Positions 1-8,516 of a DNA stretch of 64,000 bases are shown in pieces (the first letter of the stretch is position 1; the number at the start of each line of letters is the position of its first letter). The notes under the pieces are model-generated. The model was not told the origin of the DNA. It ran no database searches and saw only the letters and a program-made list of their open reading frames with translations. The DNA is from Gammaproteobacteria bacterium (GTDB lineage Bacteria; Pseudomonadota; Gammaproteobacteria; Enterobacterales; Psychrobiaceae): assembly GCA_013214945.1 (NCBI GenBank), contig JABSRT010000009.1, forward strand, positions 127,070 through 191,069. Direction: 5' to 3'. The position numbers were made by a program, and so were the translations under genes.

Positions 1-657
1 TGGTGACACTTTACGCTCTAATGCGATATTAGCCGTCGGAAAGCCGATGGTTCGGCCCTTTTTATCACCGTGACGCACTCGGCCACTGATGGTGTAAGGA
101 TGCCCTAACATTTTCTGCGCCGTAGCTATCTCGCCAGCGGCTAATTTTTGGCGAATAAGGGTACTGCTAATGCGCGCATTAGCCAGCTTTAAACTTTGGG
201 TGCTAACGACTTCAAAATCATATTGCTGACCCGCCTTAACTAACATATTGTAGTCGCCGGTTCGGTCATGGCCAAACCTGAAATCATCACCCACCACCAA
301 AAATTTAACCCCTAGTTTATTAACCAATAATTGCTCAATAAACTCAGGTGCCGACAGGGTGGCAAATTGCTGATTAAAACGAACACATAACAAGCGATCG
401 ATATCATAATTTTCAAGTAGCCGCAGTTTTTCTCGCAAACGCGATAATCGTGCTGGTGCTTGCTGCCCCAAAAATAGCTCTTGCGGATGCGGCTCAAACG
501 TCATCACCGTGCTCGCTAAACCTAACGAATTGGCACGTGATTTGAGGCCATTAAGTACTTCTTGATGCCCTAAATGAACACCGTCGAAATTACCTATGGT
601 TAATACACAGCCGCGATGGCGTCTAGCGATATTATGTATACCACGTATTAATTCCAT
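1..657 (-). CDS. ribF: Bifunctional riboflavin kinase/FAD synthetase, N-terminal part (cut by window edge)
   Basis: Makes FMN from riboflavin and then FAD from FMN in the cytoplasm. Only the first 219 codons are present; the 3' end lies beyond base 1. The start is ATG at 655-657. The N-terminal adenylyltransferase domain shows the nucleotide-binding motif TIGNFDGVHLGHQ near residue 20, and the flavokinase domain begins with GHPYTISGRVRHGDKKGRTIGFPTANI-type sequence near residue 185 (GRTIGFPTAN is clear). It lies 71 bases downstream of murJ on the same strand, the usual gammaproteobacterial order murJ-ribF-ileS. No strong ribosome site is seen, so it is probably co-transcribed with murJ. Family identity is very secure. 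Confidence 0.95.
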   Translation of the reverse strand, partial: MELIRGIHNIARRHRGCVLTIGNFDGVHLGHQEVLNGLKSRANSLGLASTVMTFEPHPQELFLGQQAPARLSRLREKLRLLENYDIDRLLCVRFNQQFATLSAPEFIEQLLVNKLGVKFLVVGDDFRFGHDRTGDYNMLVKAGQQYDFEVVSTQSLKLANARISSTLIRQKLAAGEIATAQKMLGHPYTISGRVRHGDKKGRTIGFPTANIALERKVSP

Positions 658-728
658 ATTTTCGCTCGCACCCTCACCCCTAAAATTGGCGAATTATATA
701 TCATTGTCCATCACATATCAGCCGTTTA

Positions 729-2294
729 TTATGCCTTTAAATGGCGAAGTCTAAAACCCGTCACAAATAATGTACTAAAATAACTGACTAAGGCAATGCC
801 GATTAGCTTTACTAAGGTTAAAATTTGGCTCGATTTCTCATATTCAAACCATTGCTCTGCGCTCGGGTTAACATACCATATCAACGTCACCATCACTGCA
901 GTTGCTATTAATGATTTAAACGCAAAAATCAGCGTTTTTTGACTAAATTGATAAACGCCATCGGCTTTAAGCTGTCGGTACAACCAAAAAGCGTTGCACG
1001 TAGCAGATAATGAGGTTGCAAACGCTAAACCAATATAACCATATTGATAACCTAAGCTAAATGCAAAGACAGCGTTAAACACCATGTTGGCGATCATTGC
1101 TCTAATGCCTATTTTAACTGGCGTTTTAGTATCTTGACGGGCGTAAAACCCTGGCGCTAAAATCTTAATCATCATGAAGCTAAGCAAGCCAGTGGCATAC
1201 GCAATGAGACTATAACTGGCCATTAGAGCATCGCTACTGCTAAATTCACCGTGCATAAAGATAACCGTCACCAATGGCTGCGCCAGCACCATTAAGCCAA
1301 GCGCCGCCGGCAGACCCATCATTAAGATCATTCGGACCGCCCAATCCATGGTTTGGCTAAAATCACGCGTTGAGTCACTGCTGTGAAAACGCGACAAACT
1401 CGGCAAAATCACCGTCGCTATCGCAATGCCAAACATCCCAAGCGGGAACTCCAACAAACGATCAGAAAAAAACAACCAACTGACTGAGCCGGTAATTAAG
1501 AAGGTCGCGATTATAGTATCAAACAACAGGTTAATTTGGCTGACCGACACCCCAAACAAAGCCGGGATCATTAATGTTCTTATTTTTGTGACCCCCGGAT
1601 CATTCCAGCCCCATTTGGGTTTAACTAACACCTTAGCGCGGTATAAAAAAGGCAATTGAAACAGCAACTGCAACAAACCACCTAAAAACCAGCCCCACGC
1701 CAGTCCAATCGCCGTTTCTTCAAAGTGCGGCGCAATATAGAGCGCGGTCGCAATAATAGCGACATTGAGAAAAACCGGGGTAAAAGATGCCACTGCAAAT
1801 CGCCCCATCGCATTTAAAATGGAACCACTTAGCGCGACCAAGGTAATAAACCATAAGTAAGGAAAGGTAATTTTGAGCATGAGTGAGGCTAGCTCATACT
1901 TTTGCGCCGCTTCTGCGTCATTAATCCCGCCAATAAACCAACCAGCCCCAAATAGCGCGATCAATATAGGTGAACCAATTACTCCGACAATCGCCACCAC
2001 TGTAATAATAGTGCCAAGTGTGCCCGACGCATAAGCAATAAGCTCACGTATTTTATCCTTATCATTTTGATTCTGGTATTCACTTAATACCGGTACAAAG
2101 GCTTGAGCAAAAGCTCCTTCAGCAAATAATCGTCGCATAAAATTGGGGATTTTTACCGCTAAGTAATAAACATCGGCATGGGCGCTTGCGCCAAGTAATC
2201 CGGCAAGAACGACATCTCGCACTAATCCTAAGACCCTAGATACCAGTGTCATAACACTGACGATAAGGCCAGAACGTAATAATTTTTTACTCAA
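729..2294 (-). CDS. murJ: Lipid II flippase MurJ (MviN)
   Basis: Inner-membrane MOP-superfamily flippase that moves the peptidoglycan precursor lipid II to the periplasmic face. The protein is hydrophobic throughout, consistent with 14 membrane segments, and carries the family N-terminus SKKLLRSGLIVSVMTLVSRV followed by LGLVRD. The frame stays open 51 codons further upstream to 2447, but I chose TTG at 2292-2294: it has AGGA seven bases upstream, and family proteins begin exactly at this SKKLL sequence. This gives 521 residues, the normal size. It is followed by ribF and is divergent from rpsT. The upstream extension has no family resemblance. Confidence 0.93.
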   Translation of the reverse strand: MSKKLLRSGLIVSVMTLVSRVLGLVRDVVLAGLLGASAHADVYYLAVKIPNFMRRLFAEGAFAQAFVPVLSEYQNQNDKDKIRELIAYASGTLGTIITVVAIVGVIGSPILIALFGAGWFIGGINDAEAAQKYELASLMLKITFPYLWFITLVALSGSILNAMGRFAVASFTPVFLNVAIIATALYIAPHFEETAIGLAWGWFLGGLLQLLFQLPFLYRAKVLVKPKWGWNDPGVTKIRTLMIPALFGVSVSQINLLFDTIIATFLITGSVSWLFFSDRLLEFPLGMFGIAIATVILPSLSRFHSSDSTRDFSQTMDWAVRMILMMGLPAALGLMVLAQPLVTVIFMHGEFSSSDALMASYSLIAYATGLLSFMMIKILAPGFYARQDTKTPVKIGIRAMIANMVFNAVFAFSLGYQYGYIGLAFATSLSATCNAFWLYRQLKADGVYQFSQKTLIFAFKSLIATAVMVTLIWYVNPSAEQWFEYEKSSQILTLVKLIGIALVSYFSTLFVTGFRLRHLKA

Positions 2295-2630
2295 TGGTTT
2301 TTCCTGATTTAGTATAACAAGGTTAACTAACGACCAGTCAATAAGTGAACTGACTGCCAATTTTACCTTTATCTGCTGATATTCGTAATTAGTACTAGGA
2401 CTGCACAATAAATATTGATAGAATTCGGCCGCTATCATAACGGTCAATCTATGAGCTCGCTACTTTTTTCCATTTTAGTGGTGGCTAATTTTGTCTTTTT
2501 TGGTATAAATTGACAAATATTGACACAGTTATGTTTTTCTTTTAACAACGCGATTGATATTCGGTCATAAAGCGGGCATACTCCCCGACCTTTAAATAGT
2601 ATCGCAATAGAACAGTTCTAGGAGTTCACC
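2295..2630. other. Divergent intergenic region murJ/rpsT
   Basis: This 336-base gap separates the divergent starts of murJ and rpsT. It holds the probable rpsT promoter (see separate entry) and two overlapping TTGACA boxes at 2510-2515 and 2520-2525 without convincing -10 partners. The open frame extending murJ into this gap to 2447 is judged non-coding. Confidence 0.6.
2554..2590 (+). promoter_or_regulatory. Probable sigma-70 promoter of rpsT with GC-rich discriminator
   Basis: A -35 box TTGATA at 2554-2559 and a -10 box CATACT at 2577-2582 are separated by exactly 17 bases. They are followed by CCCCGACC, a GC-rich discriminator typical of ribosomal-protein promoters under stringent control. 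The predicted RNA start near 2589 would give a leader of about 40 bases. Seen as sequence match only. Confidence 0.5.
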
Positions 2631-2891
2631 TTGGCTAATATTAAGTCTGCTAAGAAGCGCGCAATTACATCTGAAAAGAACCGCCAGCATAACGCTAGCC
2701 GTCGTTCAATGATGCGCACATTCATGAAAAAAGTACTTGTTGCAATCGCTGCTGGCGATAAAGAAGCTGCAACTAAAGCATTCATTGAAGTTCAACCTAT
2801 TTTAGATCGTTACGCCACTAAAGGCTTGATCCATAAAAATAAGGCTGCACGTCATAAGACTCGTTTAAGCGCTCAAATCAAAGCACTTTAA
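2631..2891 (+). CDS. rpsT: 30S ribosomal protein S20
   Basis: Primary-binding 16S rRNA protein of the small ribosomal subunit. The 86-residue, Lys/Arg-rich helical protein begins [20 protein letters not shown] and ends in the typical SAQIKAL; length is normal for the family. The start codon is TTG, as in E. coli rpsT where UUG takes part in autogenous control, with AGGAG at 2620-2624, six bases upstream. It is transcribed alone, divergent from murJ, and is closed by a strong hairpin terminator 20 bases after the stop codon. Confidence 0.97.
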   Translation: MANIKSAKKRAITSEKNRQHNASRRSMMRTFMKKVLVAIAAGDKEAATKAFIEVQPILDRYATKGLIHKNKAARHKTRLSAQIKAL

Positions 2892-2911
2892 TCGAAGCTT
2901 AGGCTTTAAAT

Positions 2912-2941
2912 AAAAAAACCGACCGCGAGGTCGGTTTTTTT
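2912..2941 (+). terminator. Intrinsic terminator of rpsT
   Basis: Perfect 7-bp GC-rich stem ACCGACC/GGTCGGT (2918-2924 and 2928-2934) with a GCGA tetraloop, flanked by an A-run and a T-run. It lies just after the rpsT stop codon. Confidence 0.92.
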
Positions 2942-2942
2942 A

Positions 2943-3275
2943 TGTCTGCGTTATGCCTATCAGCAAAGCAACTGAATTAGAATTTAGATCTCGATACATA
3001 TTACGTAAACTCGCGGTGAATATATCCGTATACGCTCAACTTTTCGTCCATGTAAAATACAGCTTACTCCACATACACCGATCCCTTGACCAATTATCGG
3101 CGAATTATTTTCACGTTCATACCGTACAACCCCCACTCATCGACTCTCTTTCATAATCACCACATCACCCGCCCGTTTTCCCTAATTTAACCAATTTACT
3201 GTTGGATGAAATTTTTTGTTGAGTTAGCTTGTCTTATTACCTAGATACTAATTAGCATAAGCAACGAGGCCGCCT
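2943..3275. other. Intergenic region rpsT-msrP
   Basis: 333 bases without a supported gene. A 67-codon open frame at 2953-3156 lacks a ribosome site and resembles nothing I recognise. The segment presumably carries the msrP promoter near its right end, but no box pair stands out. Confidence 0.5.
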
Positions 3276-4307
3276 GTGACCAAAAAATATAATCAAGGAC
3301 TAACCACCCAAACGCCATGGCAGAGCAAAGATCATCAAGTAACACCCGAAGCCATTTTTAATCAACGCCGCACGCTGATTAAAGCGTTAGGTTTTGGTGC
3401 GTTAAGTGCAGGTTTTTCTCATTCGGCTCAAGCCGGTGTTTTCGATTTATTTTCAGATAAAAAAGAGCTCAAAACTTTTGTCACAACGCCCTTATCATTT
3501 AGCACCAATAGCAGCTACCCACTGACAGACGCAGCAACTCCACTGAAAAAAGTGATTAGCCACAATAATTTTTACGAATTTGGCACCGCCAAAAATGATC
3601 CAGCGGCTAACGCCCAAGGTTTTATCGTTAATCCATGGCAACTAGTGATCGACGGTGAGGTTGAACGACCTATTACCCTTGATTACGACGATTTAACCAA
3701 GTTATTTGCTTTAGAGGAACGAACTTATCGATTGCGCTGTGTTGAGGCTTGGTCAATGGTTGTGCCATGGACGGGTTTTTCACTGGCCAGCTTGTTGAAA
3801 AAAGCCGGGGTGAAAAGCAGCGCGACTCATGTCGCTTTTGAAACCTTATATGATCCAGAGCAAATGCCAGGGCAAAAAAGTCGACGCGTTGGCGGCGGCA
3901 TCCATTACCCTTACGTTGAAGGCCTCACGATCGACGAAGCAATGAACGAGCTGTCATTTATGGCGGTCGGACTGTATGGAAAAACCCTGCCACCACAAAA
4001 TGGCGCACCAATTCGGCTAGTTGTGCCCTGGAAATATGGCTTTAAGAGTATCAAGTCTATTACTCGAATCACCCTCACCCGCAGCCAACCAAAAACTAGC
4101 TGGAACCAATTAGCGCCTGGTGAATATGGTTTTTATGCCAACGTAAATCCTGCGGTTGATCATCCCCGTTGGTCACAAGCGAGCGAGCGACGTATTGGAG
4201 AAGGCGGATTATTTTCAGCGAAACGGATCGCGACCCAACCTTTTAACGGCTATGGCGAGCAAGTAGCGTCGCTTTATAAAGATTTAGATTTAACTAGGCA
4301 CTTTTAA
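3276..4307 (+). CDS. msrP: Protein-methionine-sulfoxide reductase catalytic subunit MsrP (YedY)
   Basis: Periplasmic molybdopterin enzyme that reduces methionine sulfoxide in oxidised envelope proteins, with electrons from MsrQ. The start is GTG at 3276. A Tat signal is visible at residues 31-53 ([17 protein letters not shown]), so the protein is exported folded. The molybdenum-ligating cysteine lies in [15 protein letters not shown] near residue 152, and the family blocks [48 protein letters not shown] and [11 protein letters not shown] are all present. Length of 343 is normal. The last four codons form the first unit of a 14-bp tandem array that fills the gap to msrQ. The molybdenum cofactor genes moeA/moeB lie 24 kb away. 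Confidence 0.96.
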   Translation: MTKKYNQGLTTQTPWQSKDHQVTPEAIFNQRRTLIKALGFGALSAGFSHSAQAGVFDLFSDKKELKTFVTTPLSFSTNSSYPLTDAATPLKKVISHNNFYEFGTAKNDPAANAQGFIVNPWQLVIDGEVERPITLDYDDLTKLFALEERTYRLRCVEAWSMVVPWTGFSLASLLKKAGVKSSATHVAFETLYDPEQMPGQKSRRVGGGIHYPYVEGLTIDEAMNELSFMAVGLYGKTLPPQNGAPIRLVVPWKYGFKSIKSITRITLTRSQPKTSWNQLAPGEYGFYANVNPAVDHPRWSQASERRIGEGGLFSAKRIATQPFNGYGEQVASLYKDLDLTRHF

Positions 4308-4390
4308 ATAAGTTCTTTTAACTAAGTGCTTTTAACTAGAGACTTTTAATTAAGCACTTTTAAATAAGTTCTTTTAGATAAGTACTTTTA
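4293..4390 (+). repeat. Seven-copy 14-bp tandem repeat across the msrP stop and msrP-msrQ spacer
   Basis: Seven consecutive units of exactly 14 bases (starting 4293, 4307, 4321, 4335, 4349, 4363 and 4377) share the pattern aNtaagNNctttta. Unit 1 encodes the final MsrP residues and supplies its TAA stop; unit 7 ends four bases before the AGGA ribosome site of msrQ at 4394-4397. Units 2 and 6 are identical. Confidence 0.92.
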
Positions 4391-4404
4391 ATCAGGATAA
4401 CCCA

Positions 4405-5058
4405 ATGCGATTAATGACAAAACATCTAGTGTGGTTAAAGTTGCTGTTTCATACCTTAGCGCTTAGCCCAATTATTATCTTAATCATGTTGGTGTTAAGT
4501 GAACAAGCCGGTGGCGATCCCGTTGAATATATTATTCATTATACCGGCATGGGCGCCCTTAATAGCTTGGCGGCAGTATTGTTGATATCGCCAATAGCGA
4601 AGAATTTTAAACAAGGACTGCTAATGCAAACGCGGCGGCTGATTGGTTTATATGTGTTTGCTTACGCGAGTTTGCACCTAATGGCATTTATCAGCTTAGA
4701 TTTATTATTTGAATGGGGTCTGTTTATTGAAGAGGTAATTAAGCGACCGTATATCATCGTAGGCGCCGTTAGTTTTATCATTTTAAGCTTGCTGGCTATT
4801 ACTTCGTTGAACGTTATTAGGCGAAAGATGGCACAGCGCTGGCAACAGCTGCATAATTTAATTTATTTAGTCGCCTTACTGGTCCCAATTCATTTTTACT
4901 GGTCAGTAAAGTCAGAAATTATCGAACCGACTATCTATATTACCCTAATGATTGGCTTGTTGTCGCTACGTAAGTCTAGTTTAACCAAAATAATTAATGG
5001 CCTCTCGCTGGCAATAAAACCAAGCAACGCTCGCCAACCATTTGTTAAAAAAACATAA
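4405..5058 (+). CDS. msrQ: Heme b membrane subunit MsrQ (YedZ)
   Basis: Inner-membrane cytochrome b that passes electrons from the quinone pool or a flavin reductase to MsrP. The 217-residue protein has about six hydrophobic segments and the ferric-reductase-like core. Histidines likely to bind heme lie in YASLHLMAF (about residue 91), QLHNLIYLV (about 151) and PIHFYWSVK (about 164). The early motif GGDPVEYIIHYTGMGAL and the RRLIGLYVFAY block are typical. The ribosome site AGGA is at 4394-4397. It follows msrP after a spacer made of 14-bp repeats, and the two form one operon ending at a strong terminator. Confidence 0.94.
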   Translation: MRLMTKHLVWLKLLFHTLALSPIIILIMLVLSEQAGGDPVEYIIHYTGMGALNSLAAVLLISPIAKNFKQGLLMQTRRLIGLYVFAYASLHLMAFISLDLLFEWGLFIEEVIKRPYIIVGAVSFIILSLLAITSLNVIRRKMAQRWQQLHNLIYLVALLVPIHFYWSVKSEIIEPTIYITLMIGLLSLRKSSLTKIINGLSLAIKPSNARQPFVKKT

Positions 5059-5090
5059 GAAATCAGCCTTAAACTCTAGCCATTAATAAC

Positions 5091-5120
5091 AAAAAAGGCC
5101 CTTAATTAAGGGCCTTTTTT
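5091..5120. terminator. Bidirectional intrinsic terminator after msrQ
   Basis: A 30-base perfect palindrome: A-run, GGCCCTTAA/TTAAGGGCC stem, T-run. It ends the msrPQ operon and is symmetric, so it could also serve convergent yaaA. An inverted-repeat element begins at the very next base. Confidence 0.9.
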
Positions 5121-5282
5121 ATACCAATTCCGTTAAATTAGTGGCCAATTTATCAACAAGGAAAAACGGATGAGAACAAGGCATTCATTTACGTCTGTAG
5201 TCATTCTACATAGAAAATAAATAACGCGGTTATCATTTGTTTTAACCGTTAAGAATGATCAGTTAATTATCGGAATTGGTAT
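5121..5282. mobile_element. 162-bp MITE-like inverted-repeat element
   Basis: Perfect 12-bp terminal inverted repeats, ATACCAATTCCG at 5121-5132 and CGGAATTGGTAT at 5271-5282, with partial symmetry continuing inward (taaattag versus taattaactgatc). There is no coding capacity. It fits exactly between the terminator at 5120 and the yaaA stop codon at 5285. Its interior has tagTCATTCTA and AAATAAATAACGCgGTT, similar to a core in the elements at 25.5 and 38.2 kb. Non-autonomous mobile origin is inferred. Confidence 0.7.
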
Positions 5283-5284
5283 TA

Positions 5285-6055
5285 TTACTGTTTACGGGTA
5301 AAGACCAACTCTTTATCGCTTGATGATAACGGATCAAATTGATAGCCGTCGTAATCAAATTGTTGTAATTGCTCTGGGGTACTAACTCGCTTATCAATCA
5401 TGTATCGAACCATCATGCCGCGGGCCTTTTTGGCATAAAAGCTGATAATTTTATATTGACCATTTTTATAGTCTTTAAAAACCGGCGTGATAATTTTAGC
5501 TTTAATGTCTTTGGTTTTAATCACCTTGAAATATTCGGTCGATGCCAAATTAATTAAAAATTGACTGTCACTAGCGGCCAAGCTTTGATTAATGTTGTCT
5601 GTGACCAAACTGCCCCAAAACTGATACAGATTAGTGCCGCGACTATTAGCCAGTTTTGTGCCCATTTCTAATCGATAGGCCTGCATTAAATCAAGTGGTC
5701 TTAATACGCCATATAGACCAGACAAAATCCGCAAATGTTGCTGGGCAAAATGTAAGTCATCATCTGACAACTCTTGCGCGCCAAGACCCACATATACATC
5801 GCCTTGAAATGCAAAAATCGCCTGCTTAGCATTATCTTTGGTAAACGGGGTTTGCCATTGACCAAACCGCGCGGCATTTAAGCCCGCTAATTTGTCACTT
5901 AGCTTCATCAGCGAGGCAATATCAGCCGGGCTCAACGCCTGGCAATCTTTGATCAAAAGCTCGGACTGTGCCAACAGCTGACATTGGCCCGCGTCAATAT
6001 CGTGGGCCGGACTTTCAAAATCTAGCTTTTTGGCAGGAGAAATAACAGCCAACAT
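5285..6055 (-). CDS. yaaA: Peroxide stress protein YaaA (DUF328/UPF0246)
   Basis: Cytoplasmic protein of the YaaA family, which in E. coli lowers free iron and protects DNA during hydrogen peroxide stress. The 256-residue sequence begins with the signature [16 protein letters not shown] and carries [37 protein letters not shown] and [11 protein letters not shown] blocks that define the family. The start is ATG at 6053-6055. It is a single gene, convergent with msrPQ; an inverted-repeat element abuts its 3' end. Function in this organism is by family only. Confidence 0.93.
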   Translation of the reverse strand: MLAVISPAKKLDFESPAHDIDAGQCQLLAQSELLIKDCQALSPADIASLMKLSDKLAGLNAARFGQWQTPFTKDNAKQAIFAFQGDVYVGLGAQELSDDDLHFAQQHLRILSGLYGVLRPLDLMQAYRLEMGTKLANSRGTNLYQFWGSLVTDNINQSLAASDSQFLINLASTEYFKVIKTKDIKAKIITPVFKDYKNGQYKIISFYAKKARGMMVRYMIDKRVSTPEQLQQFDYDGYQFDPLSSSDKELVFTRKQ

Positions 6056-6437
6056 ATCAATACCTATAAAGTTAAATCACAATAGCTCTATTGTACTGAT
6101 TGCAACAATGTCGGCAACTAGTTAAATCGTCTTCCCCCTGATTAAACTCTACACATAGCGCAAGCACAGCTAGATAAGCCATAATAATGTGATAAAAATA
6201 ACGCTTTAACGATAAAAGCTCCAAAATAGACAATAATAGAGACAAATTGACCGATAACCACTGGGGTTATCTCATTTTACATGCTATATCTAATATTAAC
6301 TAAATTGATTAATAGATCGATGAATCGGCAATTAGCAGCCTGTTTCAATGGCATAAAATAAATTACAATTCAGATAAATTTCACAGTAACTTCTTTTATC
6401 ATAAGTATTTAGTGGTTATTAGGATTAGGGGCATCAA
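6056..6437. other. Divergent intergenic region yaaA/tal
   Basis: 382 bases holding the promoters of yaaA (left) and tal (right). One small dyad, GATAACC/GGTTATC (6253-6259 and 6265-6271, 5-base centre), could be an operator. I see no RNA gene or additional reading frame. Confidence 0.5.
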
Positions 6438-7400
6438 ATGAACAAACTCGAACAACTTAAAGCAATGACTTCTGTCGTTGCCGATACAGGTGATATTGAA
6501 GCGATCAAACTGTACCACCCACAAGATGCGACCACCAATCCGTCGCTTATTTTGAAAGCCGCTCAATTACCGCAATATAGCGAATTAGTTAAAAATGCAA
6601 TTGCGCATGCAAAAACGCAAACGGGTGATCAACAGCAACAATTATCTTACGCCTGTGATCATCTCGCCGTGGCGATTGGCCAAGAAATATTAACCATTAT
6701 TCCTGGCCGCATTTCAACCGAAGTTGATGCCAGATTATCGTTCGATAAAACGGCTTCAGTGGCTAAAGCCCATCAGTTAGTAGCGATGTATCAAGAAGCT
6801 GGTGTCGATAAAAGCCGAATTTTAATTAAACTGGCGTCAACCTGGGAAGGTATCTGTGCCGCTCGAGAATTAGAGCAACAAGGCATAAACTGTAACCTCA
6901 CCTTGCTCTTTAGTTTTGCTCAAGCGAAAGCTTGTGCTGAAGCTGGCGTATTTTTAATTTCGCCATTTGTTGGCCGGATCCTTGATTGGCATAAAGCTAA
7001 TTCAGGGAAAACGCAGTACAGCGCCAGTGAAGATCCTGGGGTAGTTTCGGTCACCGAGATTTATCAATATTACAAACAGCATGATTACAATACCGTTGTG
7101 ATGGGTGCTAGCTTTAGAAATACTGGCGAGATTATTGAGTTGGCGGGTTGTGATAAGTTAACCATCAGCCCAGCGTTACTCGAAGAGCTGTCTAATATGT
7201 CTGGCGAAGTAACCAGAAAGCTAATGCCTGAAAATAGCTCGCAACAGACCGCGTTAACGCGTCCAGACCAATTGAGCGAATCTCAGTTCCGCTGGCAGTT
7301 TAACGAAGACCCAATGGCAGTTACCAAATTGGCTGAAGGCATCAGAAACTTTGCAATCGATCAAGACAAGCTTGAGCAAATGTTACTGGAAATGTGGTAA
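6438..7400 (+). CDS. tal: Transaldolase
   Basis: Pentose phosphate pathway enzyme that moves a dihydroxyacetone unit between sedoheptulose 7-phosphate and glyceraldehyde 3-phosphate through a lysine Schiff base. The 320-residue protein is of the TalB type. [14 protein letters not shown] lies near residue 31, the catalytic lysine is in [16 protein letters not shown] near residue 132, and [19 protein letters not shown] and [11 protein letters not shown] follow, with [12 protein letters not shown] at about 225. ATG at 6438 has AGGATTAGGGG upstream. A small DUF3545 gene follows after 112 bases. Confidence 0.96.
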   Translation: MNKLEQLKAMTSVVADTGDIEAIKLYHPQDATTNPSLILKAAQLPQYSELVKNAIAHAKTQTGDQQQQLSYACDHLAVAIGQEILTIIPGRISTEVDARLSFDKTASVAKAHQLVAMYQEAGVDKSRILIKLASTWEGICAARELEQQGINCNLTLLFSFAQAKACAEAGVFLISPFVGRILDWHKANSGKTQYSASEDPGVVSVTEIYQYYKQHDYNTVVMGASFRNTGEIIELAGCDKLTISPALLEELSNMSGEVTRKLMPENSSQQTALTRPDQLSESQFRWQFNEDPMAVTKLAEGIRNFAIDQDKLEQMLLEMW

Positions 7401-7512
7401 GCACCTAAAATAGTACTTTAGTATTATTTTAGGCTAAATAATGAACTTATTGTTGATTGAACGACTTTTGTTGTGTTATCTATAACTTAGGATGCAGCTA
7501 AAGGAGTAAACC

Positions 7513-7698
7513 ATGGATAGGTTAGAATTTTCAGCAAACTACGATCAACCAGCAAAACGAGGACGCCCTAAAGGAAGCAAGAAGAAAAAATGGCGAGAAA
7601 TTGAATTGATTCAAGACCGCCAACGACTTGCTAAAGAGCTCTCTGATCTCGACAACGGGCATGAATACTGTGTAGACGAGCTAGATTTGGATTTTTAA
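7513..7698 (+). CDS. Small basic DUF3545 family protein
   Basis: A 61-residue protein with the AT-hook-like stretch KRGRPKGSKKKKWREIE at residues 15-31 followed by a charged helix and an acidic tail (DELDLDF). It matches the DUF3545 family of marine gammaproteobacteria, whose function is unknown. A near-perfect AAGGAG lies at 7500-7505, seven bases before ATG. The RGRPKGS segment suggests minor-groove DNA contact, which is inference. It follows tal on the same strand and ends before a terminator hairpin. Confidence 0.8.
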   Translation: MDRLEFSANYDQPAKRGRPKGSKKKKWREIELIQDRQRLAKELSDLDNGHEYCVDELDLDF

Positions 7699-7735
7699 TC
7701 CCTAGCTATCAACTGTCAACACAATCAGCCCCAAT

Positions 7736-7763
7736 ATAAAGCGCCTTACGGCGCTTTATCTAT
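7736..7763 (+). terminator. Probable terminator after the DUF3545 gene
   Basis: A 10-bp perfect stem ATAAAGCGCC/GGCGCTTTAT (7736-7745 and 7750-7759) with a TTAC loop. The T-tract after it is broken (ctatttta). Confidence 0.75.
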
Positions 7764-7814
7764 TTTATCCCCGCTAAAAAAAGTACAATAACGCTTTTGA
7801 TTAGGCAAGATCCA

Positions 7815-8516
7815 ATGCAGTCATTGATATCAACCATAGATCCTAGCTGGCAGCCATTTTTTGAACAACAACTAGCCCAGCCTCAACTCAAGCAACTGTT
7901 TGAGTACTTGGCGCAGCAACAAGCCGCGGGTGTTGTCATTTATCCACCACAAGCACTGTGGTTTAGAGCTTTCGAGCTGCCGATAGCGCAAATTAAACTG
8001 ACCATTATTGGCCAAGATCCTTATTTCAACGCTGGTCAAGCAATGGGCTTATCTTTTAGCGTGCCTCATGGTGAAAAAATTCCGCCAAGTTTAAGAAATA
8101 TCTATAAAGAATTGACCACCGACATTGGTTTACCTGCCGCTAATCATGGTGACTTAAGTCGCTGGGCCGACCAAGAGGGGATATTTTTACTCAACGCTTC
8201 ATTAACTGTCGAAGCAGGCAATGCTGGCAGCCACCTAAAACGCGGTTGGCAGCAGTTTACCTTGGCCGCCTTAGATTATATCAACCAACAGTGCCACCAC
8301 ACGGTATTTCTCGCCTGGGGCGCTTTTGCCCATAAGTGTTGTAAAAATATAGATCTTGAGCGTCATCAAGTTATAAAAACATCACACCCGAGCCCACTTG
8401 GTGCTTATAAAGTAATGAAAACTGCACCGGCATTTTTGGGCTCGAATTGTTTTTCTGATGCCAATGATTATTTAATCGCGCATCAAAAAAAGCCGATTAC
8501 TTGGGCAGTTGATTAA
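7815..8516 (+). CDS. ung: Uracil-DNA glycosylase, family 1 (divergent active-site loop)
   Basis: Removes uracil from DNA at the start of base excision repair. I chose ATG at 7815 (233 residues, AGG upstream); a TTG at 7797 would add six residues. The water-activating loop reads GQDPYF where the family has GQDPYH: the catalytic Asp and Tyr are kept but the neighbouring His is Phe. LLNASLTVEAG holds the uracil-reading Asn, and TSHPSPLG holds the catalytic His and the intercalating Leu. The segment after HPSPL has extra residues compared with E. coli Ung. The 3' end overlaps the convergent protease gene by 20 bases. Confidence 0.9.
   Translation: MQSLISTIDPSWQPFFEQQLAQPQLKQLFEYLAQQQAAGVVIYPPQALWFRAFELPIAQIKLTIIGQDPYFNAGQAMGLSFSVPHGEKIPPSLRNIYKELTTDIGLPAANHGDLSRWADQEGIFLLNASLTVEAGNAGSHLKRGWQQFTLAALDYINQQCHHTVFLAWGAFAHKCCKNIDLERHQVIKTSHPSPLGAYKVMKTAPAFLGSNCFSDANDYLIAHQKKPITWAVD

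Noticed and set aside
2953-3156. 67-codon open frame between rpsT and msrP
   Set aside because: No ribosome site, no recognisable motif and no neighbouring operon; it begins at the end of the rpsT terminator.
4293-4390. CRISPR-like array
   Set aside because: Units are contiguous 14-mers without spacers and there are no cas genes; it is a simple tandem repeat.
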